A stretch of 64,000 nt of DNA, from assembly GCF_030518195.1 (NCBI RefSeq), contig NZ_JAULSC010000003.1:62001-126000 (forward strand), read 5' to 3'. Shown piece by piece: positions 1 to 7,252 of this stretch (its first letter is position 1; each line of letters opens with the position of its first letter). This DNA is from Nocardioides cremeus (GTDB taxonomy: Bacteria; Actinomycetota; Actinomycetes; Propionibacteriales; Nocardioidaceae). Below the pieces are notes generated by a model, which ran no database searches, was not told the DNA's origin, and was given only the letters and a program-made list of their open reading frames with translations. The position numbers and the translations under genes are program-made.

Positions 1-1070
1 AGGCGGGTAACTACTTCCTGTTCGTCGACCCCGAGTCGCTGCCCGACGACGTGGAGATCATCCCGCCCGCGCCGCGGTTCCAGGAGGACGACGGCAGCAT
101 CCGGGTGCCGGTCAAGCTGGGCCGCACCGCGACGCCCGACCTCGAGGTCCGCTCGGTCGACTACGACGCGGAGGGCAGTGGGTTCGGTGAGCAGATCGTC
201 CAGAGCATCGCCCAGGGCCTGCGTCTGGGCCTGCTGCTGGCGCTCGCCTCGGTCGGTCTCTCGCTGATCTACGGCACCACCGGTCTGTCCAGCTTCTCGC
301 ACGCCGAGCAGGTGACGCTGGGCGGCATGGTCGCCTACGGCCTGGTCAACGTCGCGGGGCTCAACCTGTGGATCGGCATCCTGCTGACCACGATCATCTG
401 TGGCGCGACCGGCTACGTGCAGGACCGCCTGATGTGGCAACCGCTACGACGGCGGGGCCTGGGCCTGACCCAGATGATGATCGTGACGATCGGTCTCGCG
501 CTCGCCGCGCAGTACGCCTTCCAGTTCTTCGTGGGCGCCTCGCAGCAGAAGGTCGTCGTGCGTACCTTCGACGTCGTCGAGATCGGCCCGGTCCGGATGA
601 CCGACATGTCCTTCGTGGCGATGGGCGTCGCGCTCGTGGCCATCGCCGTGGTCGGCTTCGTGCTGCTGCGCACCCGGGTCGGGCAGGCCACCCGCGCGGT
701 GTCCGACAACCCGGCCCTGGCCGCCGCCTCCGGCATCGACGTGGACCGCATCATCCGCTTCGTGTGGATCGCGGCCACCGCGCTGGCCGGCCTGGGCGGC
801 GTCTTCTACGCCCTGGTGGTCAGCAACGGCATCCGTTGGGACACCGGCATGCAGATCCTGCTGCTGCTCTTCGCGGCCGTGACGCTGGGTGGTCTGGGCA
901 CCGCCTTCGGCGCCTTCGTGGGCGCCATCATCATCGGTCTCGTCGTGGAGCTGGCCGGTCCGCTGGGCGCGCCCGGTGACCTCAAGTACGCGGTGGCGCT
1001 GGTCATCCTCATCCTGCTGCTGATGGTCAGGCCCCAGGGCCTGCTCGGACGCGCCGTCCGAGTCGGCTGA
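1..1070 (+). CDS. livH: branched-chain amino acid ABC transporter permease, LivH type (5' partial)
   Basis: The frame is already open at base 3, so the true start lies upstream of the window. The visible part has about 60 hydrophilic residues (rich in Asp/Glu, probably extracytoplasmic) before the first membrane segment, then the LivH core: LGLLLALASVGLSLIYGTTG, SFSHAEQVTLGG, and a C-terminal run ending LLMVRPQGLLG, a motif typical of LivH/LivM permeases. The family forms one half of the inner-membrane channel for Leu/Ile/Val or related substrates. It is followed after 14 nt by livM, with GAAGGAG as ribosome site. The hydrophilic N-terminal extension is absent from E. coli LivH and is the odd feature. 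Family assignment is firm; the substrate is inferred. Confidence 0.9.
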   Translation, partial: AGNYFLFVDPESLPDDVEIIPPAPRFQEDDGSIRVPVKLGRTATPDLEVRSVDYDAEGSGFGEQIVQSIAQGLRLGLLLALASVGLSLIYGTTGLSSFSHAEQVTLGGMVAYGLVNVAGLNLWIGILLTTIICGATGYVQDRLMWQPLRRRGLGLTQMMIVTIGLALAAQYAFQFFVGASQQKVVVRTFDVVEIGPVRMTDMSFVAMGVALVAIAVVGFVLLRTRVGQATRAVSDNPALAAASGIDVDRIIRFVWIAATALAGLGGVFYALVVSNGIRWDTGMQILLLLFAAVTLGGLGTAFGAFVGAIIIGLVVELAGPLGAPGDLKYAVALVILILLLMVRPQGLLGRAVRVG

Positions 1071-1084
1071 GAAGGAGCCTGCAG

Positions 1085-2281
1085 ATGAACGAGTTCCTCG
1101 GAATCCTCGATGCCGTGGTCGGCGAGGCCATCTCGCCCGACACCGCGGCGGTCGCCATCGCCGTGATCGGCCTCAACATCCACTTCGGCTTCACCGGCCT
1201 GCTCAACATCGGCCAGGCCGGCTACATGCTGCTCGGTGCGTACGGCATGGCCATCTCCATCACCTACGACATCCCGCTGGCCGTCGCCGTGCTCATCGGT
1301 CTGGTCGTCTCGGTGCTCTTCTCCTTCATCCTGGGTCTGCCCACGCTGAAGCTACGAGGCGACTACCTGGCCATCGTGACCATCTCGGCGGCGGAGATCA
1401 TCCGCTACACCGGCCGTCTCGCCGCCTTCGAGGACTTCACCGGCGGCTCGCAGGGCATCTTCGGCAAGGACTACCAGGGTCCGTTCATGGACCTGTCGTT
1501 CTTCGGGAGCGGCAGCTTCGACCTGCTGCCCCTGAACTACCGCGACGCGGGTGGGGGTGCCGGCCTGCGGGTCGTGGGCCTGCTCGTGGCCGTCGCGGCC
1601 GTCGTCGGCATCGTCGTGATCGCCAAGCGGATGAAGTCGGCTGACGGGCAGGCGCCCAAGATCGGGACCACCGCCACCCCCAAGCTGGTGGTCGCTGCCC
1701 TCTTCGTCGTCCTCTTCCTGGCCCTCTTCTTCTCCTTCCCCCAGACCGAGCCGCGCACCAGCGTGGACGGGTGGTGGGTCCGGGTGGTGGCCTGGTCGCT
1801 GGTGGGCGTCTCCTGCATCATCGTCTTCCTGCTGGTGCGCAGCCCGTGGGGCCGCCTCCTGCGCGGCATCCGCGAGGACGAGGAGGCGATGCGCAGCCTC
1901 GGCAAGAACGTCTTCGCCATCAAGATGCAGGCGCTGATCATCGGCGGCATGTTCGGTGCCCTCGGCGGCATGGTCTACGTGCTGACCGGCTCCGTGCAGG
2001 CCGACTCGATGGGTCGCCAGCTGACGTTCTTCGCCTACACCGCGCTCCTGCTCGGTGGCGCGGCGACGATCTTCGGCCCCGTCCTCGGCTCGATCATCTT
2101 CTTCTCCGCCCGCATCCTGGTCCGCGAGCTGTCGGGTGCCTACGTGCCCAACAGCATCATGAGCACCCAGCAGACCGAGCAGTTCTCCTACGTCGTCGTC
2201 GGCGTGGCGCTGGTGCTGCTGGTGATCTTCCGACCACAAGGCATCCTTGGTGACAAGAGAGAGCTGCGCTTCCATGTCTGA
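1085..2281 (+). CDS. livM: branched-chain amino acid ABC transporter permease, LivM type
   Basis: 398 residues, second channel subunit of the Liv-type importer. It starts at ATG 1085, 6 nt after GAAGGAG. N-terminal helices are followed by the family signature NIHFGFTGLLNIGQAGYMLL and, near the centre, by WGRLLRGIREDEEAMRSLGK, the cytoplasmic loop that docks onto the ATPase. It ends in VIFRPQGILG, as LivM proteins do. Length is within the usual range for actinobacterial LivM. Its stop overlaps the start of livG by 8 nt, so translation of the two is probably coupled. Substrate is inferred from family only. Confidence 0.92.
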   Translation: MNEFLGILDAVVGEAISPDTAAVAIAVIGLNIHFGFTGLLNIGQAGYMLLGAYGMAISITYDIPLAVAVLIGLVVSVLFSFILGLPTLKLRGDYLAIVTISAAEIIRYTGRLAAFEDFTGGSQGIFGKDYQGPFMDLSFFGSGSFDLLPLNYRDAGGGAGLRVVGLLVAVAAVVGIVVIAKRMKSADGQAPKIGTTATPKLVVAALFVVLFLALFFSFPQTEPRTSVDGWWVRVVAWSLVGVSCIIVFLLVRSPWGRLLRGIREDEEAMRSLGKNVFAIKMQALIIGGMFGALGGMVYVLTGSVQADSMGRQLTFFAYTALLLGGAATIFGPVLGSIIFFSARILVRELSGAYVPNSIMSTQQTEQFSYVVVGVALVLLVIFRPQGILGDKRELRFHV

Positions 2282-3287
2282 GCCCACGAACCCGAGCACC
2301 CCGAGCGGGACCACGACGACCGACGGCCAGGGCGACCTGGCCGATCCCGCCGCGCGTCGCGCCCTGATGAGCGGCGTCGCGCAGGTGCCGGGCGCCGAGA
2401 AGCCCGACCCGATCCTGAGCGTCGACCGCATCACCCGGCACTTCGGTGGCATCACGGCCGTCGACGTCGAGCACCTCGAGGTCCAGCGCGGCCTGATCAC
2501 CGCGCTGATCGGCCCCAACGGTGCCGGCAAGACGACGTTCTTCAACCTCATCACCGGCTTCGACAAGCCGTCGTCGGCCGGCAAGGGCGCGCACTGGTCC
2601 TTCAACGGGGCCAAGCTCGACAAGACCTCGGCGCCCAAGGTGGCCAAGGCGGGCATGGTGCGCACCTTCCAGCTGACCAAGGCCCTGAGCCGGATGACGG
2701 TGATGGACAACATGATGCTGGGCGCCAAGGACCAGACCGGCGAGAGCCTGGCCAAGGCCATGTTCAAGCCGCTGTGGCACTCCCAGGAGGGCGAGGTGCG
2801 GGCCAAGGCCGAGGAGCTGCTGGCCCGCTTCAAGCTGCTGGAGAAGAAGGACGACTACGCGGGCAGCCTCTCCGGCGGCCAGCGCAAGCTCCTCGAGATG
2901 GCCCGGGCGCTGATGACCGACCCGACCATGATCATGCTCGACGAGCCGATGGCCGGTGTGAACCCGGCACTGACCCAGTCGCTGCTCGGCCACATCCAGA
3001 GCCTGCGCGACGAGGGCATGACCGTTCTCTTCGTCGAGCACGACATGCACGTCGTCCAGCACATCTCCGACTGGGTCGTGGTGATGGCCGAGGGACGCAT
3101 CGTCGCCGAGGGCCCGGCCGACACGGTGATGGCCAACCCGGCGGTGATCGACGCCTACCTCGGTGCGCACCACGACACCGACCTGGGCGACGACGACCTG
3201 CTCCGCGACGAGGTCGTCAAGGATCTGCACCACGAGGCCGACGAGGAAGAGGCGGCCCGACGGGACGCGGAGAAGGGGAAGCGATGA
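2274..3287 (+). CDS. livG: branched-chain amino acid ABC transporter ATP-binding protein, LivG type
   Basis: 337 residues, starting at ATG 2274 inside the end of livM. An upstream in-frame start at 2247 lies deeper in livM and is less likely. There is a low-complexity N-terminal tail of about 45 residues, then Walker A GPNGAGKTTF, the Q-loop, the ABC signature LSGGQRKLLEMARAL, Walker B MIMLDEPMAGVNP and the switch histidine in FVEHDMHVV. The GVNP sequence after Walker B is typical of LivG rather than LivF. An acidic C-terminal tail of about 35 residues (DLGDDDLLRDE...) is unusual. Stop and livF start share ATGA. Confidence 0.93.
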   Translation: MSEPTNPSTPSGTTTTDGQGDLADPAARRALMSGVAQVPGAEKPDPILSVDRITRHFGGITAVDVEHLEVQRGLITALIGPNGAGKTTFFNLITGFDKPSSAGKGAHWSFNGAKLDKTSAPKVAKAGMVRTFQLTKALSRMTVMDNMMLGAKDQTGESLAKAMFKPLWHSQEGEVRAKAEELLARFKLLEKKDDYAGSLSGGQRKLLEMARALMTDPTMIMLDEPMAGVNPALTQSLLGHIQSLRDEGMTVLFVEHDMHVVQHISDWVVVMAEGRIVAEGPADTVMANPAVIDAYLGAHHDTDLGDDDLLRDEVVKDLHHEADEEEAARRDAEKGKR

Positions 3288-4066
3288 CCACCCAGACGAA
3301 CGCCGAGCTGCCGCCGGGCGTCCCGGCCGGCTCGCGGCCCGTGGTCGAGGCCAAGGACCTCGTCGCCGGCTACCTGCCGGGCGTCAACATCCTCAACGGG
3401 TGCAGCCTCACCGCCTACCCCGGCGAGATGATCGGCATCATCGGCCCCAACGGTGCCGGCAAGTCCACGCTGCTCAAGGCGATGTTCGGGCTGGTGAAGA
3501 TCCACTCGGGCAGCGTGCACCTGGGCGAGCGCGAGATCACCAACATGCGCGCCAACCAGCTGGTGCAGATGGGTGTCGGCTTCGTGCCGCAGACGGAGAA
3601 CGTCTTCCCGTCCTTGTCCATCCAGGAGAACCTGCGGATGGGGCTCTTCCTGCGCCCCAAGAAGCTGCGCGAGCGCCTCGACGCCATGTGGGACCTGTTC
3701 CCCAACCTCCACGAGCGCAAGGACCGCAGCGCCGGCGCGCTGTCGGGCGGTGAGCGCCAGTCGCTGGCGATGGCCCGTGCGCTGATGATGGAGCCGTCCG
3801 TGCTGCTGCTCGACGAGCCCTCCGCCGGTCTCTCGCCCGTGCGCCAGGACGAGACGTTCATCCGCACCCGCCAGATCAACAAGACCGGCGTGTGCGTGGT
3901 GATGGTCGAGCAGAACGCCCGTCGCTGCCTGCAGGTCTGCGACCGCGGCTACGTCCTCGACCAGGGCCGCGACGCCTACACCGGTAGCGGCCGCGAGCTG
4001 GCCAACGACCCCAAGGTCATCGAGCTCTACCTGGGCACGCTGGCCAAGGAGGTCGGCAAGGAGTAG
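3284..4066 (+). CDS. livF: branched-chain amino acid ABC transporter ATP-binding protein, LivF type
   Basis: 260 residues, starting at ATG 3284 in the ATGA overlap with livG; the ribosome site is GAAGGGGAAG. Motifs are Walker A GPNGAGKSTL, signature LSGGERQSLAMARAL, Walker B VLLLDEPSAGLSP and H-loop region VVMVEQNARRCL. In this family the switch His is replaced in the MVEQNA motif, which is the normal LivF state. It ends VIELYLGTL, a common LivF C-terminus. It is the last gene of the operon and is followed by a strong hairpin terminator at 4094-4134. Confidence 0.93.
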   Translation: MTTQTNAELPPGVPAGSRPVVEAKDLVAGYLPGVNILNGCSLTAYPGEMIGIIGPNGAGKSTLLKAMFGLVKIHSGSVHLGEREITNMRANQLVQMGVGFVPQTENVFPSLSIQENLRMGLFLRPKKLRERLDAMWDLFPNLHERKDRSAGALSGGERQSLAMARALMMEPSVLLLDEPSAGLSPVRQDETFIRTRQINKTGVCVVMVEQNARRCLQVCDRGYVLDQGRDAYTGSGRELANDPKVIELYLGTLAKEVGKE

Positions 4067-4093
4067 CCACCCCTCCTCCTGCGCGACGTACGC

Positions 4094-4134
4094 CGCACGG
4101 CCCCGGACCTGCTCGGTCCGGGGCCGTTCGTGCG
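4094..4134 (+). terminator. intrinsic terminator-like hairpin after livF
   Basis: A 12-bp perfect stem (CGGCCCCGGACC at 4098-4109 with its complement at 4115-4126) closes a 5-nt loop, and flanking bases add more pairs. It lies 28 nt after the livF stop. The tail is only weakly T-rich, as usual in high-GC actinobacteria. Confidence 0.7.
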
Positions 4135-4235
4135 TCCTGGGGGCGTCGCGGCGGGGGTGCTGGGGGAGGACCTCGGCGAGGCGCTGGGGTGGTCCCGCAG
4201 GGCTGTCCCCGCGCCCCCGTGTGCGGTCCAGGGGA

Positions 4236-4254
4236 CGACGAAGGGCCCCGCACC
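4236..4254. other. left arm of a hairpin split by transposon insertion
   Basis: This arm is complementary, with one extra A, to 9402-9420 on the far side of the transposon. Joining the two around one copy of AGGATC restores a hairpin with an 18-bp stem and 6-nt loop in the gap between convergent livF and livJ. It was most likely a bidirectional terminator before the insertion. Confidence 0.75.
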
Positions 4255-4260
4255 AGGATC
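4255..4260. repeat. target-site duplication, left copy (AGGATC)
   Basis: AGGATC directly abuts the left inverted repeat and recurs at 9396-9401 directly after the right one. One copy equals the loop of the reconstructed hairpin, which confirms a 6-bp duplication. Confidence 0.8.
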
Positions 4261-4283
4261 GGCCTGTTCGGCTTTTAGTGTGG
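4261..4283 (+). repeat. terminal inverted repeat, left
   Basis: It begins GGCCTGTTCGGC and continues with TTTTAGTGTGG. All 23 positions match the reverse complement of 9373-9395. Confidence 0.9.
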
Positions 4284-4309
4284 GTTCACGGCGCGCCTAT
4301 GGCGCATCG

Positions 4310-4345
4310 AAGCGCCCCCCGGTCCGATCGGACCGGGGGGCGCTT
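4310..4345. terminator. 36-bp perfect palindrome near the left transposon end
   Basis: Two 16-bp arms (AAGCGCCCCCCGGTCC and its complement) flank GATC. It lies inside the transposon, 27 bp from the left inverted repeat and about 200 bp past the cadD stop. The second arm ends in TT on either strand, so it could end cadD transcription leaving the element and livF transcription entering it. The stretch between it and cadD (4346-4541) shows no gene I can support. Confidence 0.65.
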
Positions 4346-4541
4346 TCACGTCTGCGCCTCCGAGCCGATGGCTCCAGCCTGCACGCGATGGGCGGAGCTC
4401 GGGGGCAGGTAGCGGTCGGGCGGCGTGTCGGCGAGCGCTACTCGAGCGTGACCGGCGCGCGGTGGAGCGTTCTCTTGTCGAGGGTGACGGCGACTAGGCC
4501 CGCGCTACCTGCACGTGCTCGACCGCTGGCCAGGCGAAGCA

Positions 4542-5144
4542 TCAGAGCCCGAAGGCTCCGCCGCTGTAGAGGATGACCAGGCCCAGGCCGATGAGGACGA
4601 CCGGGAACAGGATGTGCTCCCAGCGTTCGAGGACTTCGTCGATTCCTGGTCGGGTGGCGACGAACCTGGCTGCGACCACCAAGGCGGCGACGAGGACGAG
4701 GAAGACGACGCAGTAGGCGGCTGTCGCGGCGGGGCCCACGTTCAAGAAGACGGGGACGTAGACGCCGATGTTGTCGCCGCCGTTGGCGAAGGTGACGGCG
4801 GCGACGGTCCACACTGCGACGGCCTTGCCGGCGACTTTGGCGTCGTCGTCATCATCATCATCATCATCATCGCGCCATGCCTGCCATGCAGCCCAGAGGC
4901 CGAGGACCAGCGGGATGAGGCCGAAGTAGGGGATCGCGGCCTCGGGCAGGAAGGCTCCGGCGCCGAGCGACACGAGCACTGCCGCGGCGAGGATGCCGGC
5001 GAACCCCAGGTACTGCCCAGCCAGGATGCGCGACGTGGTTCCGGGCCGTCCAGCTCCTCGGGCGAAGAACAGCGACAGCACGATGATGTCGTCGATGTTG
5101 GTGGCGATGAACAGGCCGATGGCCTGCGCTGCGGAGGTCAGCAT
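4542..5144 (-). CDS. cadD: CadD-family cadmium resistance transporter
   Basis: 200 residues, starting at ATG 5144, which shares ATGA with the cmtR stop. About five to six hydrophobic segments are visible. The two family hallmarks are TNIDDIIVLSLFF near residue 15 and FANGGDNIGVYVPVF near the middle, both carrying acidic residues in or beside membrane helices. CadD proteins are small exporters linked to Cd(II) resistance, usually next to an ArsR-type regulator, as here. A run of ten Asp residues fills the loop between helices 3 and 4. It is the distal gene of the passenger operon, probably induced by metal through CmtR. Confidence 0.85.
   Translation of the reverse strand: MLTSAAQAIGLFIATNIDDIIVLSLFFARGAGRPGTTSRILAGQYLGFAGILAAAVLVSLGAGAFLPEAAIPYFGLIPLVLGLWAAWQAWRDDDDDDDDDDAKVAGKAVAVWTVAAVTFANGGDNIGVYVPVFLNVGPAATAAYCVVFLVLVAALVVAARFVATRPGIDEVLERWEHILFPVVLIGLGLVILYSGGAFGL
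4842..4871 (-). repeat. trinucleotide repeat coding ten consecutive Asp in CadD
   Basis: On the coding strand the tract is seven GAT codons and three GAC codons. The run of GAT is unlike the C-ending codon preference of the neighbourhood. It is an in-frame microsatellite that could change length by slippage without breaking the gene. Confidence 0.9.
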
Positions 5145-5503
5145 CAGGCGCCGGCCCCTTGGGTGCCACACCCGGGCAGGACACATTGCTGGTCGATGCA
5201 GGGTGCGCTCTCGTCGACGGCCAGGGTGACGTCGATGAGCGCAGTGAGAGCCCGGGTGAGGTGCGGGTCAGCGACGGCGTAGCGCGTGTGTCGGCCTTCG
5301 GGTTCGGCTACGACGATGCCGCAGTCGCGCAGGCACGCGAGGTGGTTCGACACGTTGGACCGGGTCAGGTCTAGGTCGCGGGCGAGGTCGCCGGGGTAGG
5401 CGGGGCCCTCCAGAAGGGCCATGAGTAGGCGGGAGCGCGTGGGGTCGGCCATCGCCCGACCCAACCTGTTCATCACGTCAAGACGGCTAGCAGTGGTCAG
5501 CAT
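5144..5503 (-). CDS. cmtR: CmtR-like ArsR/SmtB-family cadmium/lead-responsive repressor
   Basis: 119 residues from ATG 5503. The winged-helix core includes LTRSNVSNHLACLRDCGIVV and GRHTRYAV. Cys57, Cys61 and Cys102 fall at the positions used for Cd/Pb binding in Mycobacterium tuberculosis CmtR, which supports both identity and this start; an in-frame ATG at 5542 would add 13 residues and lose that numbering. It overlaps cadD by ATGA. A -10-like TACTAT ends 7 nt before the start, so the mRNA is probably leaderless, and the start sits inside a repeated palindromic site that is likely the autoregulatory operator. Confidence 0.88.
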   Translation of the reverse strand: MLTTASRLDVMNRLGRAMADPTRSRLLMALLEGPAYPGDLARDLDLTRSNVSNHLACLRDCGIVVAEPEGRHTRYAVADPHLTRALTALIDVTLAVDESAPCIDQQCVLPGCGTQGAGA

Positions 5504-5530
5504 GTGCTGAATAGTACAGCGTGCGCTGAA
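5497..5530 (-). promoter_or_regulatory. cmtR-cadD promoter and candidate CmtR operator
   Basis: Reading the coding strand, two copies of TTCAGC-N4-GCTG (each containing CAGC-N4-GCTG dyad symmetry) flank TACTAT (5511-5516), which fits a -10 box 7 nt before the cmtR ATG. A repressor bound here would cover both promoter and start. The sequence differs from the AT-rich operator known for M. tuberculosis CmtR. Confidence 0.6.
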
Positions 5531-5602
5531 CATTGCTTTCATCGCGGTGGGAGAACGGGCGCGCGCTTCAACGCCGGCTGGGATGTCCGAGTGGTTCGTC
5601 CA

Positions 5603-7252
5603 TCAGCGCGGCAGGTAGGGGTTCGGGTTCACGCGCCCTTCGGGGCGGGCGAGGCGCCGGTGGGTGATGGTGCGCGGCTGCTGGGCCCGGGCGGTGGCGA
5701 CCGCGGCCTGCTCGTGCCAGGTCATCCACAGTTCGAGCTCATCGTAGGCCGGGTCGGTCGTGCGGCCGGCGAGCACCGTCCCCGCGACCTCCTTCGCTGC
5801 GGTCAGCCCGCGGGTCTCCGCGATCGACTGGCACGCGACTCGGGCCAGGCGCGGCTCGAGCAGGTGGAGCCCCTTGCTCATCGCGACGGCGAGGTAGTCG
5901 TTCGCGGCGAGGACCCGGTCCTCCTCGACGGTGAAGGTGAACACCATCCAAGCCATGTACGCGGTCTCGCGCGGGTGGGTCGGTGACCAGCGGTTGATGC
6001 GACGGTCCTCGCGCTTGCCGAAGAGGCGGTCTCGGATGCCGGTCTTGGTGAGCCTGCCCTGCTCGCCGAGCACCGCGATCCGGGTCACTGGCTGGTACAG
6101 CGTGTCGCGGGGGCAACCGTGACCTTCCCAGCAGTCGGGGCAGGAGCGAGACCCGGACGGCTCGCACGGGGTGGAGGCTTCGACCTGGGGCCGCTGCTTG
6201 GCCCACCAGCGCAGCGCCCGGGTGTGCGCGAGCGCGGGCGCGGCCGCGGGCGGGTCGGCACCAGGGCTGGAGGCGGTGATGAGTGCGGCGACGGCGCCGA
6301 GCAGGGTGCCTGCCTGGCCGGGCTCGGTGACGGTGGCCAGCAGCGCGACGAGTGGGTCGAACAGCGCGGCGCCGTTCTCCTGGGCGGCGAGGGTGGCTTC
6401 GGTGCGCAGGTGCGGGCAGCGCAGCCGCACGCACTCCACGGCCAGCTCCAACCACGCCTGCTGCTCGGCCGGAGTGCCCGCGTGGGTGAGCGGGGAGTCG
6501 TGGCGGACCAGGTGCTCGGTCGGGACGACGGGCGCTTCGCGGCGGCTGCGGATGTAGCCAGGAAGCTTCGGGTCGTGGGTAGTGCCCCGGGCGTGATCTT
6601 CGAGCAGCGCCTCGAGGCTGTCGTAGGCGAACGCCCCGGCGGCGTGAAGGAGCAGCTTGACCAGGGCGTCGGCGGTGGCGCGGGCGTCCGCGCGGGCGTG
6701 GTGCGCCTCGGCGTTGGCGACCCCGACGAGCTGGCACAAGGTGGCGAGGCTGACGACGCCGCGCTGACCGACGCCGGGCAGCCGGAGCAGTCGCGGCAGG
6801 GTGCTGGTGTCGATGATGGGCAGCTCGGGCAGCTGCTCGAGGCCGACGGGCACCGTCGCGTCCCCGGTTGCCCTCGCCTCGTCGAGCCGCTCCAACTCGC
6901 GGCGCAGCACCCGGATGTCGCTGCCGGTGTGGCAGACCAGCACCGCGTCGGGGACGGTGAGGGCGTCGAGCACCGCGGGCGCGTAGTAGCCGAAGCGGCG
7001 CTTGCGGGCCACGGCCTCGGTGGTGAAGCCGTGCACCGCGGTGGAGCGGGGGTCAACGGGCACGCCGGGGTTCATCTCGACGTACAGCTCGCCGTCGCGA
7101 ACCCGTTTCCCGCCGACAACCGGGGTGATGGCCAGGGAGATGATGCGGTCGCCATCCCCGTCGGGGTCGCGGGTGTACTCGGTGTCGAGCACGAGGAAGG
7201 TGCGGGCGGTGAGGTGCTGGAACAGCTCGAAGCCGGCGTCGGTGAGCGTCAC
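5603..7252 (-). CDS. DEDDh-type 3'-5' exonuclease (DnaQ-like) with Cys4 C-terminal region, transposon-borne
   Basis: 549 residues from GTG 7252, sharing GTGA with the transposase stop. The N-terminal 210 residues carry a complete DEDDh active site: LDTEYT (Asp23, Glu25), CHTGSDIRVLRREL (Asp112) and AHHARADA (His184, Asp189). This matches the DnaQ/RNase T/ExoX group, which removes 3' nucleotides from DNA or RNA. The C-terminal 300 residues match no family I know. They hold a cluster Cys363, Cys371, Cys374, Cys380, a probable metal site, and a helical tail. Position inside the inverted repeats and coupling to the transposase suggest a role in transposition or end processing. That role is inference. 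Confidence 0.8.
   Translation of the reverse strand: MTLTDAGFELFQHLTARTFLVLDTEYTRDPDGDGDRIISLAITPVVGGKRVRDGELYVEMNPGVPVDPRSTAVHGFTTEAVARKRRFGYYAPAVLDALTVPDAVLVCHTGSDIRVLRRELERLDEARATGDATVPVGLEQLPELPIIDTSTLPRLLRLPGVGQRGVVSLATLCQLVGVANAEAHHARADARATADALVKLLLHAAGAFAYDSLEALLEDHARGTTHDPKLPGYIRSRREAPVVPTEHLVRHDSPLTHAGTPAEQQAWLELAVECVRLRCPHLRTEATLAAQENGAALFDPLVALLATVTEPGQAGTLLGAVAALITASSPGADPPAAAPALAHTRALRWWAKQRPQVEASTPCEPSGSRSCPDCWEGHGCPRDTLYQPVTRIAVLGEQGRLTKTGIRDRLFGKREDRRINRWSPTHPRETAYMAWMVFTFTVEEDRVLAANDYLAVAMSKGLHLLEPRLARVACQSIAETRGLTAAKEVAGTVLAGRTTDPAYDELELWMTWHEQAAVATARAQQPRTITHRRLARPEGRVNPNPYLPR

Noticed and set aside
4438..4812. A minus-strand frame of 124 codons overlapping cadD
   Set aside because: Arg/Leu-rich out-of-frame reading of cadD; no start signal or domain.
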